This document shows positions 1-9,428 of a stretch of DNA of 64,000 nt, in pieces. Position 1 is the stretch's first letter; each line of letters opens with the position of its first letter. The DNA is from Variovorax sp. OAS795 (lineage in GTDB: Bacteria; Pseudomonadota; Gammaproteobacteria; Burkholderiales; Burkholderiaceae_C). The stretch is taken from NCBI RefSeq assembly GCF_040546685.1, contig NZ_JBEPOH010000001.1, positions 1,302,001 to 1,366,000 of the forward strand. Reading direction: 5' to 3'. The position numbers and the translations under genes are program-made. The notes below the pieces were generated by a model. That model was given only the letters and a program-made list of their open reading frames with translations, did no database searches and had not been told where the DNA came from.

Positions 1-2
1 TG

Positions 3-482
3 GTGCCGCCGCCGCCGGTGGCCGTGAAGAAGGACCCCAAGCTCGCCAACAACTGGAAATCCAAGCCGGTCGAAGAGCTGACCGATGCCGAGGTCATCGC
101 GATGCCCGACACCGAGTACATGAACGACAAGCAGATGGCGTTCTTCCGCCTGAAGCTGGTCGAGCTCAAGCGCGGCATTCTCGAGAACGCCGGCGAAACC
201 ACCGAGCACCTGCGTGAAGACACCGTCGTGGTGCCCGACCCCGCAGACCGCGCCACCATCGAGGAAGAGCACGCACTCGAGCTGCGTACGCGCGACCGCG
301 AACGCAAGCTGCTGAAGAAGATCGAGCAGTCGATCCAGCGCATCGACGCCGGCGACTACGGCTACTGCGACGAAACCGGCGAGCCCATCGGCGTCGGCCG
401 CCTGCTCGCCCGGCCCACGGCCACGCTGTCGCTCGAAGCCCAGCAGCGCCGCGAACTCAAGCAGAAGATGTTCGGCGACTGA
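3..482 (+). CDS. dksA: RNA polymerase-binding transcription factor DksA (5' end probably outside window)
   Basis: DksA binds in the secondary channel of RNA polymerase and, with ppGpp, adjusts rRNA and amino-acid promoters. The 159 visible residues hold the coiled coil with its acidic tip (DPADRAT, Asp79 and Asp82) and the C-terminal globular part. The zinc-finger positions are spaced exactly as in E. coli (3, 18, 3) but read Cys122, Thr125, Ser143, Ala146, so three of four zinc-binding cysteines are absent; this is the zinc-independent type known in alpha- and betaproteobacteria. The frame is open to the window edge and starts with a Pro-rich stretch, so the true start probably lies upstream. 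A STAS-domain gene and hslVU follow on the same strand. Confidence 0.93.
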   Translation: MPPPPVAVKKDPKLANNWKSKPVEELTDAEVIAMPDTEYMNDKQMAFFRLKLVELKRGILENAGETTEHLREDTVVVPDPADRATIEEEHALELRTRDRERKLLKKIEQSIQRIDAGDYGYCDETGEPIGVGRLLARPTATLSLEAQQRRELKQKMFGD

Positions 483-526
483 TCCGAAAAGAAAACAAGA
501 ACCCGCCCGCCTCGAAGTTTTCGTCG

Positions 527-2209
527 ATGCCAAAGGAAGAATCGGGCCGCCTGTTCTCCAAGGTGGCGAAGTTCGTCCGCAATCCGCTCAAGGATTGGTC
601 GGAGCTGGATGCGGCCGCCGATTCGACGCTGCCCGACCAGGCCTACAGCCGGGAAGTGCTCAAGGAGATGATCGAGCGGCGCCAGCGCAACGATTTCGTT
701 CGCCGTCGCGAGTTCGACATGCTTCGCAAGCTGCGCCAGCGTGAAGCGGCCGCGCATGCGTTCGAGGGTACGGTCACGCCGTCCTCCTTCAACCTGAACA
801 GCACCTCCGAAAAATCGGAGGGGCGCGCACTCACGCTCAAGAAGATCGACGAGATCGAAGAGCAGATGTCGCAGCAATGGTGGAAAGGCCGCGGTCCCAA
901 CGGCGAGGTGCTGGGCAACCCGCCCCCCGACGCCGGTGCCGAAACCCTGCCGCCGCCTGTGAACGAGGCCGAGTTGGCCCGCCTGCTTGCGTCGCCGGCA
1001 CACGCCCCCGCTGCCGCCAGCCCGGCGCCCGTGCCAGCTCCAGCGCCGACGCCAGCGCCGGCTGTCGCCAGCGCGCCGGTCAGTGGGCCTTCGCTGTTGT
1101 CGGCACGGCTCGCGCGCGACGGTGCGCTCGAAGAGGCGGTGATCCGCTTCGCGCATGGCGACGATGCCGGGACCGAGGCGATTCTTCTGCAAGCCCTGGC
1201 TTCGGAGAGCGCGGCCCCCGGCAGCGAGGCCGAGCATGCCGCGATCGAGCGCGACGATGCGCGCTGGCACGCGCTGCTCGACCTGTATCGCGCCACTGGC
1301 GAAGCCACCCGCTTTGCTGCCACGCGCATGCGCTATGCGCAGCGCATGAAACGCATGGGCCCCGACTGGGTGCCCCTCGACGAACTGGCGCGCAACGTGA
1401 AGGCCGTGGCCGCCACCGACTACGCCGAACTGGCGCCCGCCGGCCCCGACTGGACCAGCCCGGCGCGCCTGGCGCGCGACGGATTGGTGGACCTCACGCG
1501 GGCGCTGTCCAAGGCCGGTTCGGTCTGGACGCTCGACTGGCGTGCGCTGGCCGCTATCGAGCGAGATGCCGCGGCGCCGCTGCGGGTGCTGTTCGCGCAC
1601 TGGGCCGATTCGCCGGTGCAGCTGCGCTTCATCGGTGCGGCCCGGCTGCGGGCCGTGCTGGCCGAAGCCACGCCCAATGGCGAGCGCAGCACCGAAGATG
1701 TCCGGTGGCAGCTGCACCTGGCGGCGCTGCGCATGATGAACATGCCCGACGAGTTCGAGCTGGTGGCCCTCAACTACTGCATCACCTACGAAGTCTCGCC
1801 GCCCGCCTGGCAAGACCCGAAGGGCGAGTGCGTTTCGCTGGTCGCCCCGGCGGGCAGCCGGCCCGGTTCGGGCTCGGTGTGGTCGCTGTCCTCGGTCAAC
1901 GGTGAATCGGAAAGCTTTCCGACCACCGACAGCGGCTTTGCGGCCCTGGCCGGCGACCTGCGCGGCGAAGCGCATTCGAGCCTGCAGCGGCTCGACACCG
2001 AGCTGCGCAACACGACCGCGCCCATCATTTCATGCGCCGCGCTGCTGCGCATGGACCTGGCCGCCGCCGGCACGCTGCTCGAATGGGTGCGGGCGCGCGA
2101 CGCCCAGGGCGAGCGCGTGCAGTTCGTGGACGCGCACCGGCTGATCGCGGCGCTGTTCGACACCGTCGGCATCGCCGACCATGCCACCGTGGCAGTCCGC
2201 AAGAACTAG
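527..2209 (+). CDS. STAS-domain protein of unknown function
   Basis: A 560-residue protein that I cannot assign to a named function. The N-terminal 90 residues are charged and helical. An Ala/Pro-rich linker lies around residues 145-190. The middle is helical. The last 65 residues (from about 495, [20 protein letters not shown] and onward) resemble a STAS fold of the MlaB/anti-sigma-antagonist type, with an alternating hydrophobic strand/helix pattern. No signal peptide or membrane segment is seen, so it is probably cytoplasmic. It sits 44 nt after dksA and about 60 nt before hslV, so it may be co-transcribed with either. The STAS call is from pattern only and would need a profile search. Confidence 0.8.
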   Translation: MPKEESGRLFSKVAKFVRNPLKDWSELDAAADSTLPDQAYSREVLKEMIERRQRNDFVRRREFDMLRKLRQREAAAHAFEGTVTPSSFNLNSTSEKSEGRALTLKKIDEIEEQMSQQWWKGRGPNGEVLGNPPPDAGAETLPPPVNEAELARLLASPAHAPAAASPAPVPAPAPTPAPAVASAPVSGPSLLSARLARDGALEEAVIRFAHGDDAGTEAILLQALASESAAPGSEAEHAAIERDDARWHALLDLYRATGEATRFAATRMRYAQRMKRMGPDWVPLDELARNVKAVAATDYAELAPAGPDWTSPARLARDGLVDLTRALSKAGSVWTLDWRALAAIERDAAAPLRVLFAHWADSPVQLRFIGAARLRAVLAEATPNGERSTEDVRWQLHLAALRMMNMPDEFELVALNYCITYEVSPPAWQDPKGECVSLVAPAGSRPGSGSVWSLSSVNGESESFPTTDSGFAALAGDLRGEAHSSLQRLDTELRNTTAPIISCAALLRMDLAAAGTLLEWVRARDAQGERVQFVDAHRLIAALFDTVGIADHATVAVRKN

Positions 2210-2268
2210 ACGCAATTCAGCGCAGGGCGCGGGGTTGCATTGCCCCGGGCCATCCCCAGATGGCTTCG

Positions 2269-2814
2269 ATGGAACAGTTTCACGGCACCACCATCGTGAG
2301 CGTGCGCCGCAAGACCCCCCAAGGCGATCAGGTCGCCATCGGCGGGGACGGGCAGGTCACTCTCGGCAACATCGTCATCAAGGGCACCGCGCGCAAGGTG
2401 CGGCGGCTCTATCACGGCAAGGTGCTGGCCGGCTTTGCCGGCGCCACCGCCGATGCCTTCACGCTGTTCGAGCGCTTCGAGGCCAAGCTCGAAAAGCACC
2501 AGGGCCATCTCACCCGTGCCGCGGTCGAGCTCACGAAAGACTGGCGCACCGACCGCGTGCTGCGCAAACTCGAGGCCATGCTGGCCGTGGCCGATGCCAC
2601 CACCTCCCTCATCATCACTGGCAACGGCGACGTGCTGGAGCCCGAAGACGGCGTGATCGCCATCGGTTCGGGCGGAGCGTATGCCCAGTCGGCCGCCAAG
2701 GCGCTGATCGACAACACCGACCTCACGGCGGAGCAGATTGTGCGCAAATCGCTGGCGATAGCCGGTGAAATCTGCATTTACACGAACATGAACCACACGG
2801 TGGAAGCGCTCTGA
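2269..2814 (+). CDS. hslV: ATP-dependent protease peptidase subunit HslV (ClpQ)
   Basis: HslV is the threonine peptidase of the HslVU complex, a double hexamer that degrades misfolded and regulatory proteins in the cytoplasm. The 181-residue product has the conserved TTIVSVRR start of the mature chain at residues 7-14, so a six-residue propeptide is removed to expose the catalytic Thr. Conserved GDGQVTLGN and [11 protein letters not shown] segments follow. I chose ATG 2269 (MEQFHG) over the in-frame ATG 2260 because the short propeptide fits betaproteobacterial HslV; neither has a strong ribosome site. The gene ends two bases before hslU, so the two subunits are co-translated. Confidence 0.95.
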   Translation: MEQFHGTTIVSVRRKTPQGDQVAIGGDGQVTLGNIVIKGTARKVRRLYHGKVLAGFAGATADAFTLFERFEAKLEKHQGHLTRAAVELTKDWRTDRVLRKLEAMLAVADATTSLIITGNGDVLEPEDGVIAIGSGGAYAQSAAKALIDNTDLTAEQIVRKSLAIAGEICIYTNMNHTVEAL

Positions 2815-2816
2815 CC

Positions 2817-4145
2817 ATGTCCATGACCCCCCAGGAAATCGTCTCGGAGCTGGACAACCACATCGTCGGCCAGCCGGCCGCGAAGCGCGCCGTGGCCATT
2901 GCGCTGCGCAACCGCTGGCGCCGCCAGCAGGTCGAGGAAAAGCTTCGCACCGAGATCACGCCCAAGAACATCCTCATGATCGGTCCCACGGGCGTGGGCA
3001 AGACCGAAATCGCGCGCCGCCTGGCGCGCCTTGCGGATGCGCCGTTCATCAAGGTCGAGGCCACCAAGTTCACCGAGGTGGGCTACGTCGGCAAGGACGT
3101 CGATTCGATCATTCGCGACCTGGCCGAGATTGCCGTCAAGCAGACGCGCGAAGCCGAAAGCGCCAAGGTGCGCGCCCGCGCCGAGGATGCCGCCGAGGAC
3201 CGCATCCTCGACGTGCTGCTGCCGCCTGCCCGCGGCGCCGACACCGGTGCGCCTGCTCTGGACGGCCCCAATCCCACGCGCCAGGCCTTTCGCAAGAAGC
3301 TGCGCGAGCACCAGCTCGACGACAAGGAGATCGAACTCGACCTGGCCGAGGCCCGTGCCCCGCTCGAGATCATGGGTCCCGCGGGCATGGAAGAAATGAC
3401 CGAGCAGCTGCGCGGCATGTTCGGCCAGCTCGGCGGCGGCAAGCGCAAGACGCGCAAGCTCAAGATCGCCGAAGCCATGCGCCTCCTGATCGACGAAGAG
3501 GCGGCCAAGCTGGTGAACGAGGACGAGATCCGCGCGCAGGCCATCACCAACGCCGAGCAGAACGGGATCGTCTTCATCGACGAGATCGACAAGGTCGCCA
3601 CGCGCAGCGAAGCACAGGGCTCCGACGTGTCGCGCCAGGGCGTGCAGCGCGACCTGCTGCCGCTGGTCGAAGGCACGGCCGTGAGCACCAAGTACGGCGT
3701 GGTACGCACCGACCACATGCTCTTCATTGCCAGCGGCGCGTTCCATCTCAGCAAGCCGAGCGACCTCATTCCCGAACTGCAGGGCCGGTTTCCGATCCGC
3801 GTGGAACTGCAGTCGCTCTCGGTGTCCGACTTCGAAAGCATCCTGACGCAGACCCGCGCGTCGCTCGTGAAGCAGTACCAGGCGCTGCTTGCGACGGAGG
3901 GCGTGACGCTCGAGTTCACGCCCGAAGGCGTCAACCGCCTTGCCGCCATCGCCTTCGAGGTGAACGAGCGCACCGAGAACATCGGCGCGCGCCGCTTGTC
4001 GACCGTGATGGAGCGTCTGCTCGATGAGGTAAGCTTCGATGCAACGCGCATCGAAGGGCAGACCATCCATATCGATGCTGCCTATGTCGACGAGCGCCTT
4101 GCGGCACTAAGTCACGACGAAGACCTTTCGCGCTTCATCCTCTGA
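2817..4145 (+). CDS. hslU: HslU ATPase subunit of HslVU protease (ClpY)
   Basis: HslU is the AAA+ unfoldase that feeds substrates to HslV. The product is 442 residues, the usual size. Walker A is GPTGVGKT at residues 56-63 and Walker B is the VFIDEID stretch near residue 255. Between them lies the I domain with a charged, partly low-complexity section (about 115-180). The GYVGKDV pore-loop motif is present near residue 92. The C-terminus ends in RFIL, the type of tail that inserts into HslV pockets. ATG 2817 is used; ATG 2823 two codons later is an equal alternative. A GC-rich hairpin follows the stop. Confidence 0.97.
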   Translation: MSMTPQEIVSELDNHIVGQPAAKRAVAIALRNRWRRQQVEEKLRTEITPKNILMIGPTGVGKTEIARRLARLADAPFIKVEATKFTEVGYVGKDVDSIIRDLAEIAVKQTREAESAKVRARAEDAAEDRILDVLLPPARGADTGAPALDGPNPTRQAFRKKLREHQLDDKEIELDLAEARAPLEIMGPAGMEEMTEQLRGMFGQLGGGKRKTRKLKIAEAMRLLIDEEAAKLVNEDEIRAQAITNAEQNGIVFIDEIDKVATRSEAQGSDVSRQGVQRDLLPLVEGTAVSTKYGVVRTDHMLFIASGAFHLSKPSDLIPELQGRFPIRVELQSLSVSDFESILTQTRASLVKQYQALLATEGVTLEFTPEGVNRLAAIAFEVNERTENIGARRLSTVMERLLDEVSFDATRIEGQTIHIDAAYVDERLAALSHDEDLSRFIL

Positions 4146-4155
4146 AGCCGCCTTT

Positions 4156-4177
4156 GCAGCCCCTGTAACGGGGCTGC
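4156..4177 (+). terminator. Hairpin after hslU
   Basis: A perfect 8-bp stem, GCAGCCCC (4156-4163) and GGGGCTGC (4170-4177), with a 6-nt loop lies 10 nt after the hslU stop. There is no following T-run, so it may be an RNA 3'-end stabiliser or a weak terminator. A second inverted repeat, TCACGCA/TGCGTGA (4181-4187 and 4198-4204), follows directly. Confidence 0.55.
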
Positions 4178-4302
4178 GCTTCACGCATCACATTCACTGC
4201 GTGAGCTAAGTACTTCATATTCAACGGAATTCACCGGTTTTCAGGTTTGGGAATCGGCGCTAAGTCGTTGATTCCATTACAAAAAATACAACCAACGGCC
4301 AG

Positions 4303-4330
4303 TTGCGGTTGAAGTGTTTCCTGCTACAGT
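4303..4330 (+). promoter_or_regulatory. Candidate sigma-70 promoter for the dcw cluster
   Basis: TTGCGG (4303-4308) and TACAGT (4325-4330) are separated by 16 nt in a locally AT-richer stretch between hslU and mraZ. The -10 overlaps the first MraZ repeat, as expected if MraZ represses its own operon. The assignment is by eye; transcription start mapping would decide. Confidence 0.5.
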
Positions 4331-4368
4331 GCAAAAAAGTGCAGTTAAGTGGGAAAAAGTGCGGGTGG
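4329..4368 (+). promoter_or_regulatory. MraZ operator: four direct repeats with 10-bp period
   Basis: Four GTG-starting repeats are spaced exactly 10 bp apart: GTGCAAAAAA (4329), GTGCAGTTAA (4339), GTGGGAAAAA (4349) and GTGCGGGTGG (4359). This matches the known MraZ-box architecture, in which repeats of GTGGG-type cores recur once per helical turn upstream of mraZ and are bound by the MraZ ring. The array covers the proposed -10 and the start of the leader. The family's behaviour predicts autorepression of mraZ and control of the downstream division genes. Confidence 0.8.
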
Positions 4369-4414
4369 TGCCTCTTTCAGGCGCCGCGGCGCTCCCAACA
4401 CAGGGGTTCTGGTC

Positions 4415-4843
4415 GTGTTTCAAGGCGCTTCATCGCTCAGTCTGGATGCCAAGGGGAGGCTCTCCGTGCCCACCCGGCATCGCGACGTCCTGAGCGCGAC
4501 GGCGAACGGCCAGCTCACCATCACCAAGCATCCCCACGGCTGCCTCATGGTGTTCCCGCGTCCCGAGTGGGAGAAATTTCGCGAGCGCATCGCAGCGCTC
4601 CCGATGTCGGCACAGTGGTGGAAGCGCGTATTCCTCGGCAACGCGATGGACGTCGAGATGGACGGCACGGGCCGCATCCTCGTTTCGCCCGAACTGCGTG
4701 CGGCCACGGGCATTTCGCGCGAAACCTTGTTGCTTGGCATGGGCAATCATTTCGAACTCTGGGACAAGGCCACCTACGAAGCCAAGGAGGCCGAGGCCAC
4801 CCAGGGCCAGATGCCCGATGTGTTTCAGGACTTCGCGTTCTGA
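4415..4843 (+). CDS. mraZ: Transcriptional regulator MraZ
   Basis: MraZ is an AbrB/SpoVT-fold DNA-binding protein that forms rings and represses the dcw operon. The 142-residue product carries the two tandem SpoVT-AbrB-like repeats: [18 protein letters not shown] near the N-terminus, and the second around [19 protein letters not shown] chose GTG 4415, which has AGGGG (4402-4406) nine bases ahead and gives the standard [11 protein letters not shown] start. The open frame extends to 4349, but that start lies inside the operator. The stop precedes the rsmH GTG by 8 nt. Confidence 0.95.
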   Translation: MFQGASSLSLDAKGRLSVPTRHRDVLSATANGQLTITKHPHGCLMVFPRPEWEKFRERIAALPMSAQWWKRVFLGNAMDVEMDGTGRILVSPELRAATGISRETLLLGMGNHFELWDKATYEAKEAEATQGQMPDVFQDFAF

Positions 4844-4851
4844 GGACCCGT

Positions 4852-5775
4852 GTGAACACTCCATGGACCCATACCACCGTGTTGCTGGAAGAAGCGGTGG
4901 ATGCCCTTCTTTCAGGCAGCGCGGCGGCCGCGGGCACCTACGTGGACGCAACCTTCGGGCGCGGAGGGCACGCACGCGCCATTCTCGCGAGGCTGGCACC
5001 GGAAGGCAGGCTGATCGCATTCGACAAGGATGCGGAAGCGGTGGCCGAAGCAGCGCGCATCTCGGATGCGCGTTTTTCCATCCGGCACCAGGGATTCCGT
5101 TCGCTGGGCGAGTTGCCCGATGCCAGCGTCGCGGGTGTGCTGATGGACCTGGGCGTGAGTTCGCCGCAAATCGACAACCCGGTGCGCGGCTTCAGTTTTC
5201 GTTTCGACGGCCCGCTCGACATGCGCATGGATACCACGCGCGGCGAGAGCGTGGCCGAATGGCTGGCAACGGCCGAACTTCAGCAGATTGCAGAGGTGAT
5301 CCGTGACTATGGCGAAGAACGGTTTGCTGTTCAGATTGCAAAGGCGATTGTTGCTCGCAGACAAGAACGGGGCGCAATTTCAACCACCACCGAACTGGCC
5401 GAGCTCGTGGCTGGCACGGTCAAAACCCGCGAGCAGGGCCAGAACCCTGCAACGCGCACATTTCAGGCTTTTCGGATTTTCATCAACGCCGAGCTTGAAG
5501 AGCTGCAACAGGCGCTAGAGGCGAGCCTTTCCGTGCTGCAGCCCGGCGGCAGGCTCGCGGTCATCAGCTTCCACTCGCTGGAAGACCGCATCGTCAAGCA
5601 ATTCATCGCCAAGCACTCCAAGGAGGTGTACGACCGCCGCGCACCGTTCGCCGCCCCCAAGGTGATGAAGCTGCGTGCGCTCGACCGCATCAAGCCTTCG
5701 GCCGAAGAGGTGCAAGGCAACCCGCGCTCGCGCAGCGCCATCCTGCGCGTGGCAGAGCGCACCGAGCTTGCTTGA
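4852..5775 (+). CDS. rsmH: 16S rRNA (cytosine(1402)-N(4))-methyltransferase RsmH (MraW)
   Basis: RsmH uses S-adenosylmethionine to methylate N4 of C1402 in the 16S rRNA decoding centre. The 307-residue product has the N-terminal [13 protein letters not shown] signature, a SAM site ([10 protein letters not shown]), the [11 protein letters not shown] segment, and the late [12 protein letters not shown] motif typical of the family. The start is GTG 4852; the nearby ATG at 4863 is out of frame. It is the second gene of the dcw cluster, and its stop is one base before the ftsL ATG. Confidence 0.96.
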   Translation: MNTPWTHTTVLLEEAVDALLSGSAAAAGTYVDATFGRGGHARAILARLAPEGRLIAFDKDAEAVAEAARISDARFSIRHQGFRSLGELPDASVAGVLMDLGVSSPQIDNPVRGFSFRFDGPLDMRMDTTRGESVAEWLATAELQQIAEVIRDYGEERFAVQIAKAIVARRQERGAISTTTELAELVAGTVKTREQGQNPATRTFQAFRIFINAELEELQQALEASLSVLQPGGRLAVISFHSLEDRIVKQFIAKHSKEVYDRRAPFAAPKVMKLRALDRIKPSAEEVQGNPRSRSAILRVAERTELA

Positions 5776-5776
5776 C

Positions 5777-6124
5777 ATGGCACGCCTCAACCTGCTCCTG
5801 ATGCTCGCGGTGGTCGCCTCCGCGCTCTACCTCGTGCACACGCAGTACCTGTCGCGCCAGCTCTATACCGAGCTCGACCGCGCGCAGCAGGAGGCGCGCC
5901 GCCTGGAGCTCGACCGCGACCGCCTCCAGGTGGAAAAGCGCGCACAGGCCACGCCGCTGCGGGTCGAGAAGCTGGCCAAGGAGCAGCTGCAGATGCGCAC
6001 CACCACACCCGCCATCACGCAGTACGTGCGGCCCGATGGCTCGGTGATCCCGGCCGTGGTGGCGCCGCCGCCCGCGCCGCCGGCAGTTCCGGCGACCAAG
6101 CCCGCCGCAAAGGTCCAGCGATGA
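5777..6124 (+). CDS. ftsL: Cell division protein FtsL
   Basis: FtsL is a small bitopic membrane protein that joins FtsB and FtsQ in the divisome and activates FtsWI. The 115-residue product has one transmembrane helix at residues 3-19, immediately after a very short cytoplasmic tail, then a periplasmic coiled coil at about 25-65 rich in Glu, Arg and Leu. The C-terminus is an Ala/Pro-rich tail, longer than strictly needed. Identification rests on this architecture and on its position between rsmH and ftsI. The stop overlaps the ftsI start (ATGA). Confidence 0.9.
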   Translation: MARLNLLLMLAVVASALYLVHTQYLSRQLYTELDRAQQEARRLELDRDRLQVEKRAQATPLRVEKLAKEQLQMRTTTPAITQYVRPDGSVIPAVVAPPPAPPAVPATKPAAKVQR

Positions 6125-7869
6125 GCCGCCGCAGCGTCCGCTACACCACCAGCCCCTTGCTCGCGAGCAAGACGCCGGTCTGGCGCAGCAAGTTCATCGT
6201 CGCCGGCATTGCCTTCGGCTTCGTCGTGCTGGCGGGCCGGGCCGCGTACGTGCAGGTCTTCAACAACAGCTTCTTCCAGCGGCAGGGCGAGGTGCGCTTT
6301 GCGCGCACGCTCGAGCTGCCTGCCAACCGCGGGCGCATCCTCGACCGCAACGGGCTCATCCTGGCCTCCAGCGTGGTGGCGCCGAGCATCTGGGCCATCC
6401 CTGAAGACGTCGAACGCGACGACCCCGAAGTCCGCGCCAAGCTCAAGCAGGTGGCCAAGCTGCTCGAAATGCCGCAGAAGGACTTCGACAAGAAGCTCGA
6501 GGACGAGGACAAGACCTTCGTCTGGATCAAGCGCCAGGTCGACGAGCCCATCGCCAAGCAGATCGCGGCGCTCAACCTGAAGGGCATCTACCAGCGCAAG
6601 GAATACAAGCGCCAGTACCCCGAGGGCGAGGCCGCGGCGCACGTGGTGGGCTTCACCAACGTCGAGGACAACGGGCAGGAAGGCATCGAGCTTTCGTTCA
6701 ACAAGGACCTGGCCGGCAAGGCGGGTTCCCGCCGCGTCATCAAGGACCGCCTGGGCCGCGTGGTCGAAGGAGTGGGCGAACAGGTGCCGCCTGTCGACGG
6801 CAAGGACATCCAGCTGAGCGTCGACAGCAAGGTGCAGTTCTTCGCCTACCAGAAGCTGCGCGATGCCGTGACCGCGCGGCGCGCCAAGGCCGGCAGCGTG
6901 GTGGTGCTCGATGCGGTCACCGGCGAGGTGCTGGCGCTGGCCAACTACCCGAGCTACGTGCCCGACAGGCGCCAGAACCTCACCGGCGAACAGTTGCGCA
7001 ACCGCGCGCTCACCGACACCTTCGAACCCGGCTCCACCATGAAGCCGATCACGGTCGGCATGGCGCTGGAAGCCGGCCGCGTGAAGCCCTCGACCCTGAT
7101 CGAAACCGGCCCTGGCCGCTTCCAGATCGGCGGCTTCACCATCAGCGACACGCACAACTACGGCACGCTGACAGTCGAAGGCGTGATCCAGAAGTCGAGC
7201 AACGTGGGCGCGCTCAAGATCGCGCAGAAGATGTCGCCGCACGAGATGTGGGACACCTACACCGCACTCGGCTACGGCCAGAAGCCGCAGATCCAGTTTC
7301 CCGGCGCCGTGAGCGGCCGGCTGCGGCCCTGGAAGACCTGGAAGCCGGTGGAGCAGGCCACCATGGCCTACGGCTACGGCCTGTCGGCGTCGCTGTTCCA
7401 GATGGCGCATTCATACACCGCGTTCGCGCACGACGGCGCGATCATCCCGGTCACCATTCTCAAGAACGCCACGCCGCCGGCGGGGGTGCAGGTGTTCTCT
7501 TCCGCCAACGCGCTCGCAGTGCGCAAGATGCTGCAGATGGCCGCCGGACCGGGCGGTACGGGCACGCGCGCGCAGACCATCGGCTATTCGGTCGGCGGCA
7601 AGTCGGGCACGGCGCACAAGCAGGTGGGCAAGGGCTACGCGAGCAACAAGTACCGGGCCTGGTTCACCGGCATGGCGCCCATCGAGAAGCCGCGGATCAT
7701 CGTGGCCGTGATGATCGACGAGCCGAGCGACGGCCAGTATTTCGGCGGCGTGGCCGCCGCGCCCGTTTTCAGCGAAGTCGTGCAGCAGACCCTGCGCATG
7801 ATGAACGTTCCGCCCGATCTCGCGGTCAAACCTCTGGTGCTGACGCAAGGCGTCGACGAGAGCTTCTGA
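6121..7869 (+). CDS. ftsI: Peptidoglycan D,D-transpeptidase FtsI (PBP3)
   Basis: FtsI is the septum-specific class B penicillin-binding protein that cross-links new peptidoglycan at division. The 582-residue product has an N-terminal membrane anchor (about 24-44), the class B dimerisation domain beginning with RGRILDRNG, and the transpeptidase domain. The catalytic SxxK is STMK at residues 305-308. The SxN motif is SSN near residue 360, and the K(S/T)G motif is KSGTAHK near 494. It overlaps ftsL by 4 nt and is followed by murE after 2 nt. Confidence 0.97.
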   Translation: MSRRSVRYTTSPLLASKTPVWRSKFIVAGIAFGFVVLAGRAAYVQVFNNSFFQRQGEVRFARTLELPANRGRILDRNGLILASSVVAPSIWAIPEDVERDDPEVRAKLKQVAKLLEMPQKDFDKKLEDEDKTFVWIKRQVDEPIAKQIAALNLKGIYQRKEYKRQYPEGEAAAHVVGFTNVEDNGQEGIELSFNKDLAGKAGSRRVIKDRLGRVVEGVGEQVPPVDGKDIQLSVDSKVQFFAYQKLRDAVTARRAKAGSVVVLDAVTGEVLALANYPSYVPDRRQNLTGEQLRNRALTDTFEPGSTMKPITVGMALEAGRVKPSTLIETGPGRFQIGGFTISDTHNYGTLTVEGVIQKSSNVGALKIAQKMSPHEMWDTYTALGYGQKPQIQFPGAVSGRLRPWKTWKPVEQATMAYGYGLSASLFQMAHSYTAFAHDGAIIPVTILKNATPPAGVQVFSSANALAVRKMLQMAAGPGGTGTRAQTIGYSVGGKSGTAHKQVGKGYASNKYRAWFTGMAPIEKPRIIVAVMIDEPSDGQYFGGVAAAPVFSEVVQQTLRMMNVPPDLAVKPLVLTQGVDESF

Positions 7870-7871
7870 GC

Positions 7872-9428
7872 ATGCTGACACTCACTTCTCCCCAGCTCGC
7901 CGCGCTCTGGCTCAAGGAGCGCGTGCGGGGTGCGCTGCATGCGGACAGCCGGCCGGTGGGCGCCGGCGACGGCTTCATCGCGTGGCCCGGCGCCGCGACC
8001 GACGGGCGCAAGCACGTCACTGCTGCGCTGGCACAGGGCGCTGCGGCCTGTCTGGTCGAGCACGACGGCGTCGAGGCTTTCGGATTCCAGGGCGACGACC
8101 GCATCGCCAGCTACCCCGGACTCAAGGCTGCGACCGGCCCGATCGCCTCGGCCTTCTACGACAACCCCTCGGCCGCACTCGAGCTGCTGGCCGTGACCGG
8201 CACCAACGGCAAGACCTCCACGGCCTGGTGGCTCGCCGAATCGCTGTCCACGCTGGCGGTGCCCGGCGGCGTTCGCGCGCTGCGCCCCGACGGTTCCACC
8301 GAGCGCGGCGTGCCTTCGCCCTGCGCGGTGATGGGCACGCTGGGTATCGGCGTGCCGCCGGAGCTCAGCTACACCGGCCTCACCACGCCCGACCCCGTGA
8401 TGATGCAGCGCGAGCTGCGTTCCCTTGTCGAACGGGGGTTCGGCGCCTGCGCCATCGAGGCCTCGTCGATCGGCATCGCCGAACGGCGCCTCGACGGCGC
8501 GCGCATCGCAGTGGCCGTGTTCACCAACTTCACGCAGGACCATCTCGACTACCACGGCAGCATGGAGGCCTACTGGAAGGCCAAGGCCGAGCTGTTCCGC
8601 TGGCCCGGCCTGCGCGCCGCGGTCATCAACATCGACGACGTGCACGGCGCGAGCCTGTGCGCGAACCTTGTCGAAGGCGGCATCGGCGCGCTCGACGTGT
8701 GGACCGTTTCGGCTGCCGGCAGTCCGGCGCGGCTCATGGCGCGCGACATCGGCTACGGCGTCGAGGGCCTGCAGTTCTCCATCGCCGAACACGGCACGCC
8801 GTCCGTGGAACGCATCTCGACCGGCTTGATCGGCCAGTACAACGTGGCCAACCTGCTCGGCGTGCTCGGCACGCTGCGGGCGCTGGGGCTCTCGCTGGCC
8901 GAGGCCGTGGCGGCCTGCGCCAGTCTCACCAGCGTGCCCGGCCGCATGGAGCGCGTGGGCGCCTCCGCCAATGCGCCGCTGGCCGTGGTCGACTACGCCC
9001 ACACGCCCGATGCGCTGGACAAGGCCCTGGCCGGCCTGCGCCCGCTCGCGCGGCAGCGCGGCGGCGCACTGTGGTGCCTGTTCGGCTGCGGCGGCGACCG
9101 CGACCCGATCAAGCGTCCGATGATGGCCGCCGTGGCCGAGCGCCAGGCCGATCGCGTCATCGTGACCAGCGACAACCCGCGCAGCGAGAACCCCGACGCG
9201 ATCATCAGCCAGGTGCTGCTCGGCCTCTCGCGTCCCGAGGCGGCGCAGGTGCAGCCCGACCGCGGTACGGCCATCGCCGACGCCATCGCCCAGGCCGCGT
9301 CCGAAGACGTGGTGCTCATTGCCGGCAAGGGCCATGAAGCCTGGCAGGAAATTGCCGGACAGCGCATCCCCTTCTCCGACCGGACCCATGCGCTCGAAGC
9401 GCTCGCAAAGCGGGGAGGCCACGCATGA
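7872..9428 (+). CDS. murE: UDP-MurNAc-L-Ala-D-Glu:meso-diaminopimelate ligase MurE
   Basis: MurE adds the third residue of the stem peptide in the cytoplasm with ATP. The 518-residue product has the Mur ligase N-terminal, central and C-terminal domains. The ATP site is TGTNGKTSTAWW (about 108-120), and the DNPR motif in TSDNPRSENPD identifies a meso-diaminopimelate enzyme rather than a lysine enzyme. A segment rich in Ala/Pro/Gly around residues 125-150 (VPGGVRALRPDGSTERGVPS) is an extra loop after the P-loop helix. The stop overlaps the murF start (ATGA). Confidence 0.96.
   Translation: MLTLTSPQLAALWLKERVRGALHADSRPVGAGDGFIAWPGAATDGRKHVTAALAQGAAACLVEHDGVEAFGFQGDDRIASYPGLKAATGPIASAFYDNPSAALELLAVTGTNGKTSTAWWLAESLSTLAVPGGVRALRPDGSTERGVPSPCAVMGTLGIGVPPELSYTGLTTPDPVMMQRELRSLVERGFGACAIEASSIGIAERRLDGARIAVAVFTNFTQDHLDYHGSMEAYWKAKAELFRWPGLRAAVINIDDVHGASLCANLVEGGIGALDVWTVSAAGSPARLMARDIGYGVEGLQFSIAEHGTPSVERISTGLIGQYNVANLLGVLGTLRALGLSLAEAVAACASLTSVPGRMERVGASANAPLAVVDYAHTPDALDKALAGLRPLARQRGGALWCLFGCGGDRDPIKRPMMAAVAERQADRVIVTSDNPRSENPDAIISQVLLGLSRPEAAQVQPDRGTAIADAIAQAASEDVVLIAGKGHEAWQEIAGQRIPFSDRTHALEALAKRGGHA

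Noticed and set aside
4349..4414. An upstream GTG start extending MraZ by 22 residues
   Set aside because: That GTG is part of the MraZ operator repeats, and the GTG at 4415 has a good ribosome site and gives the canonical N-terminus.
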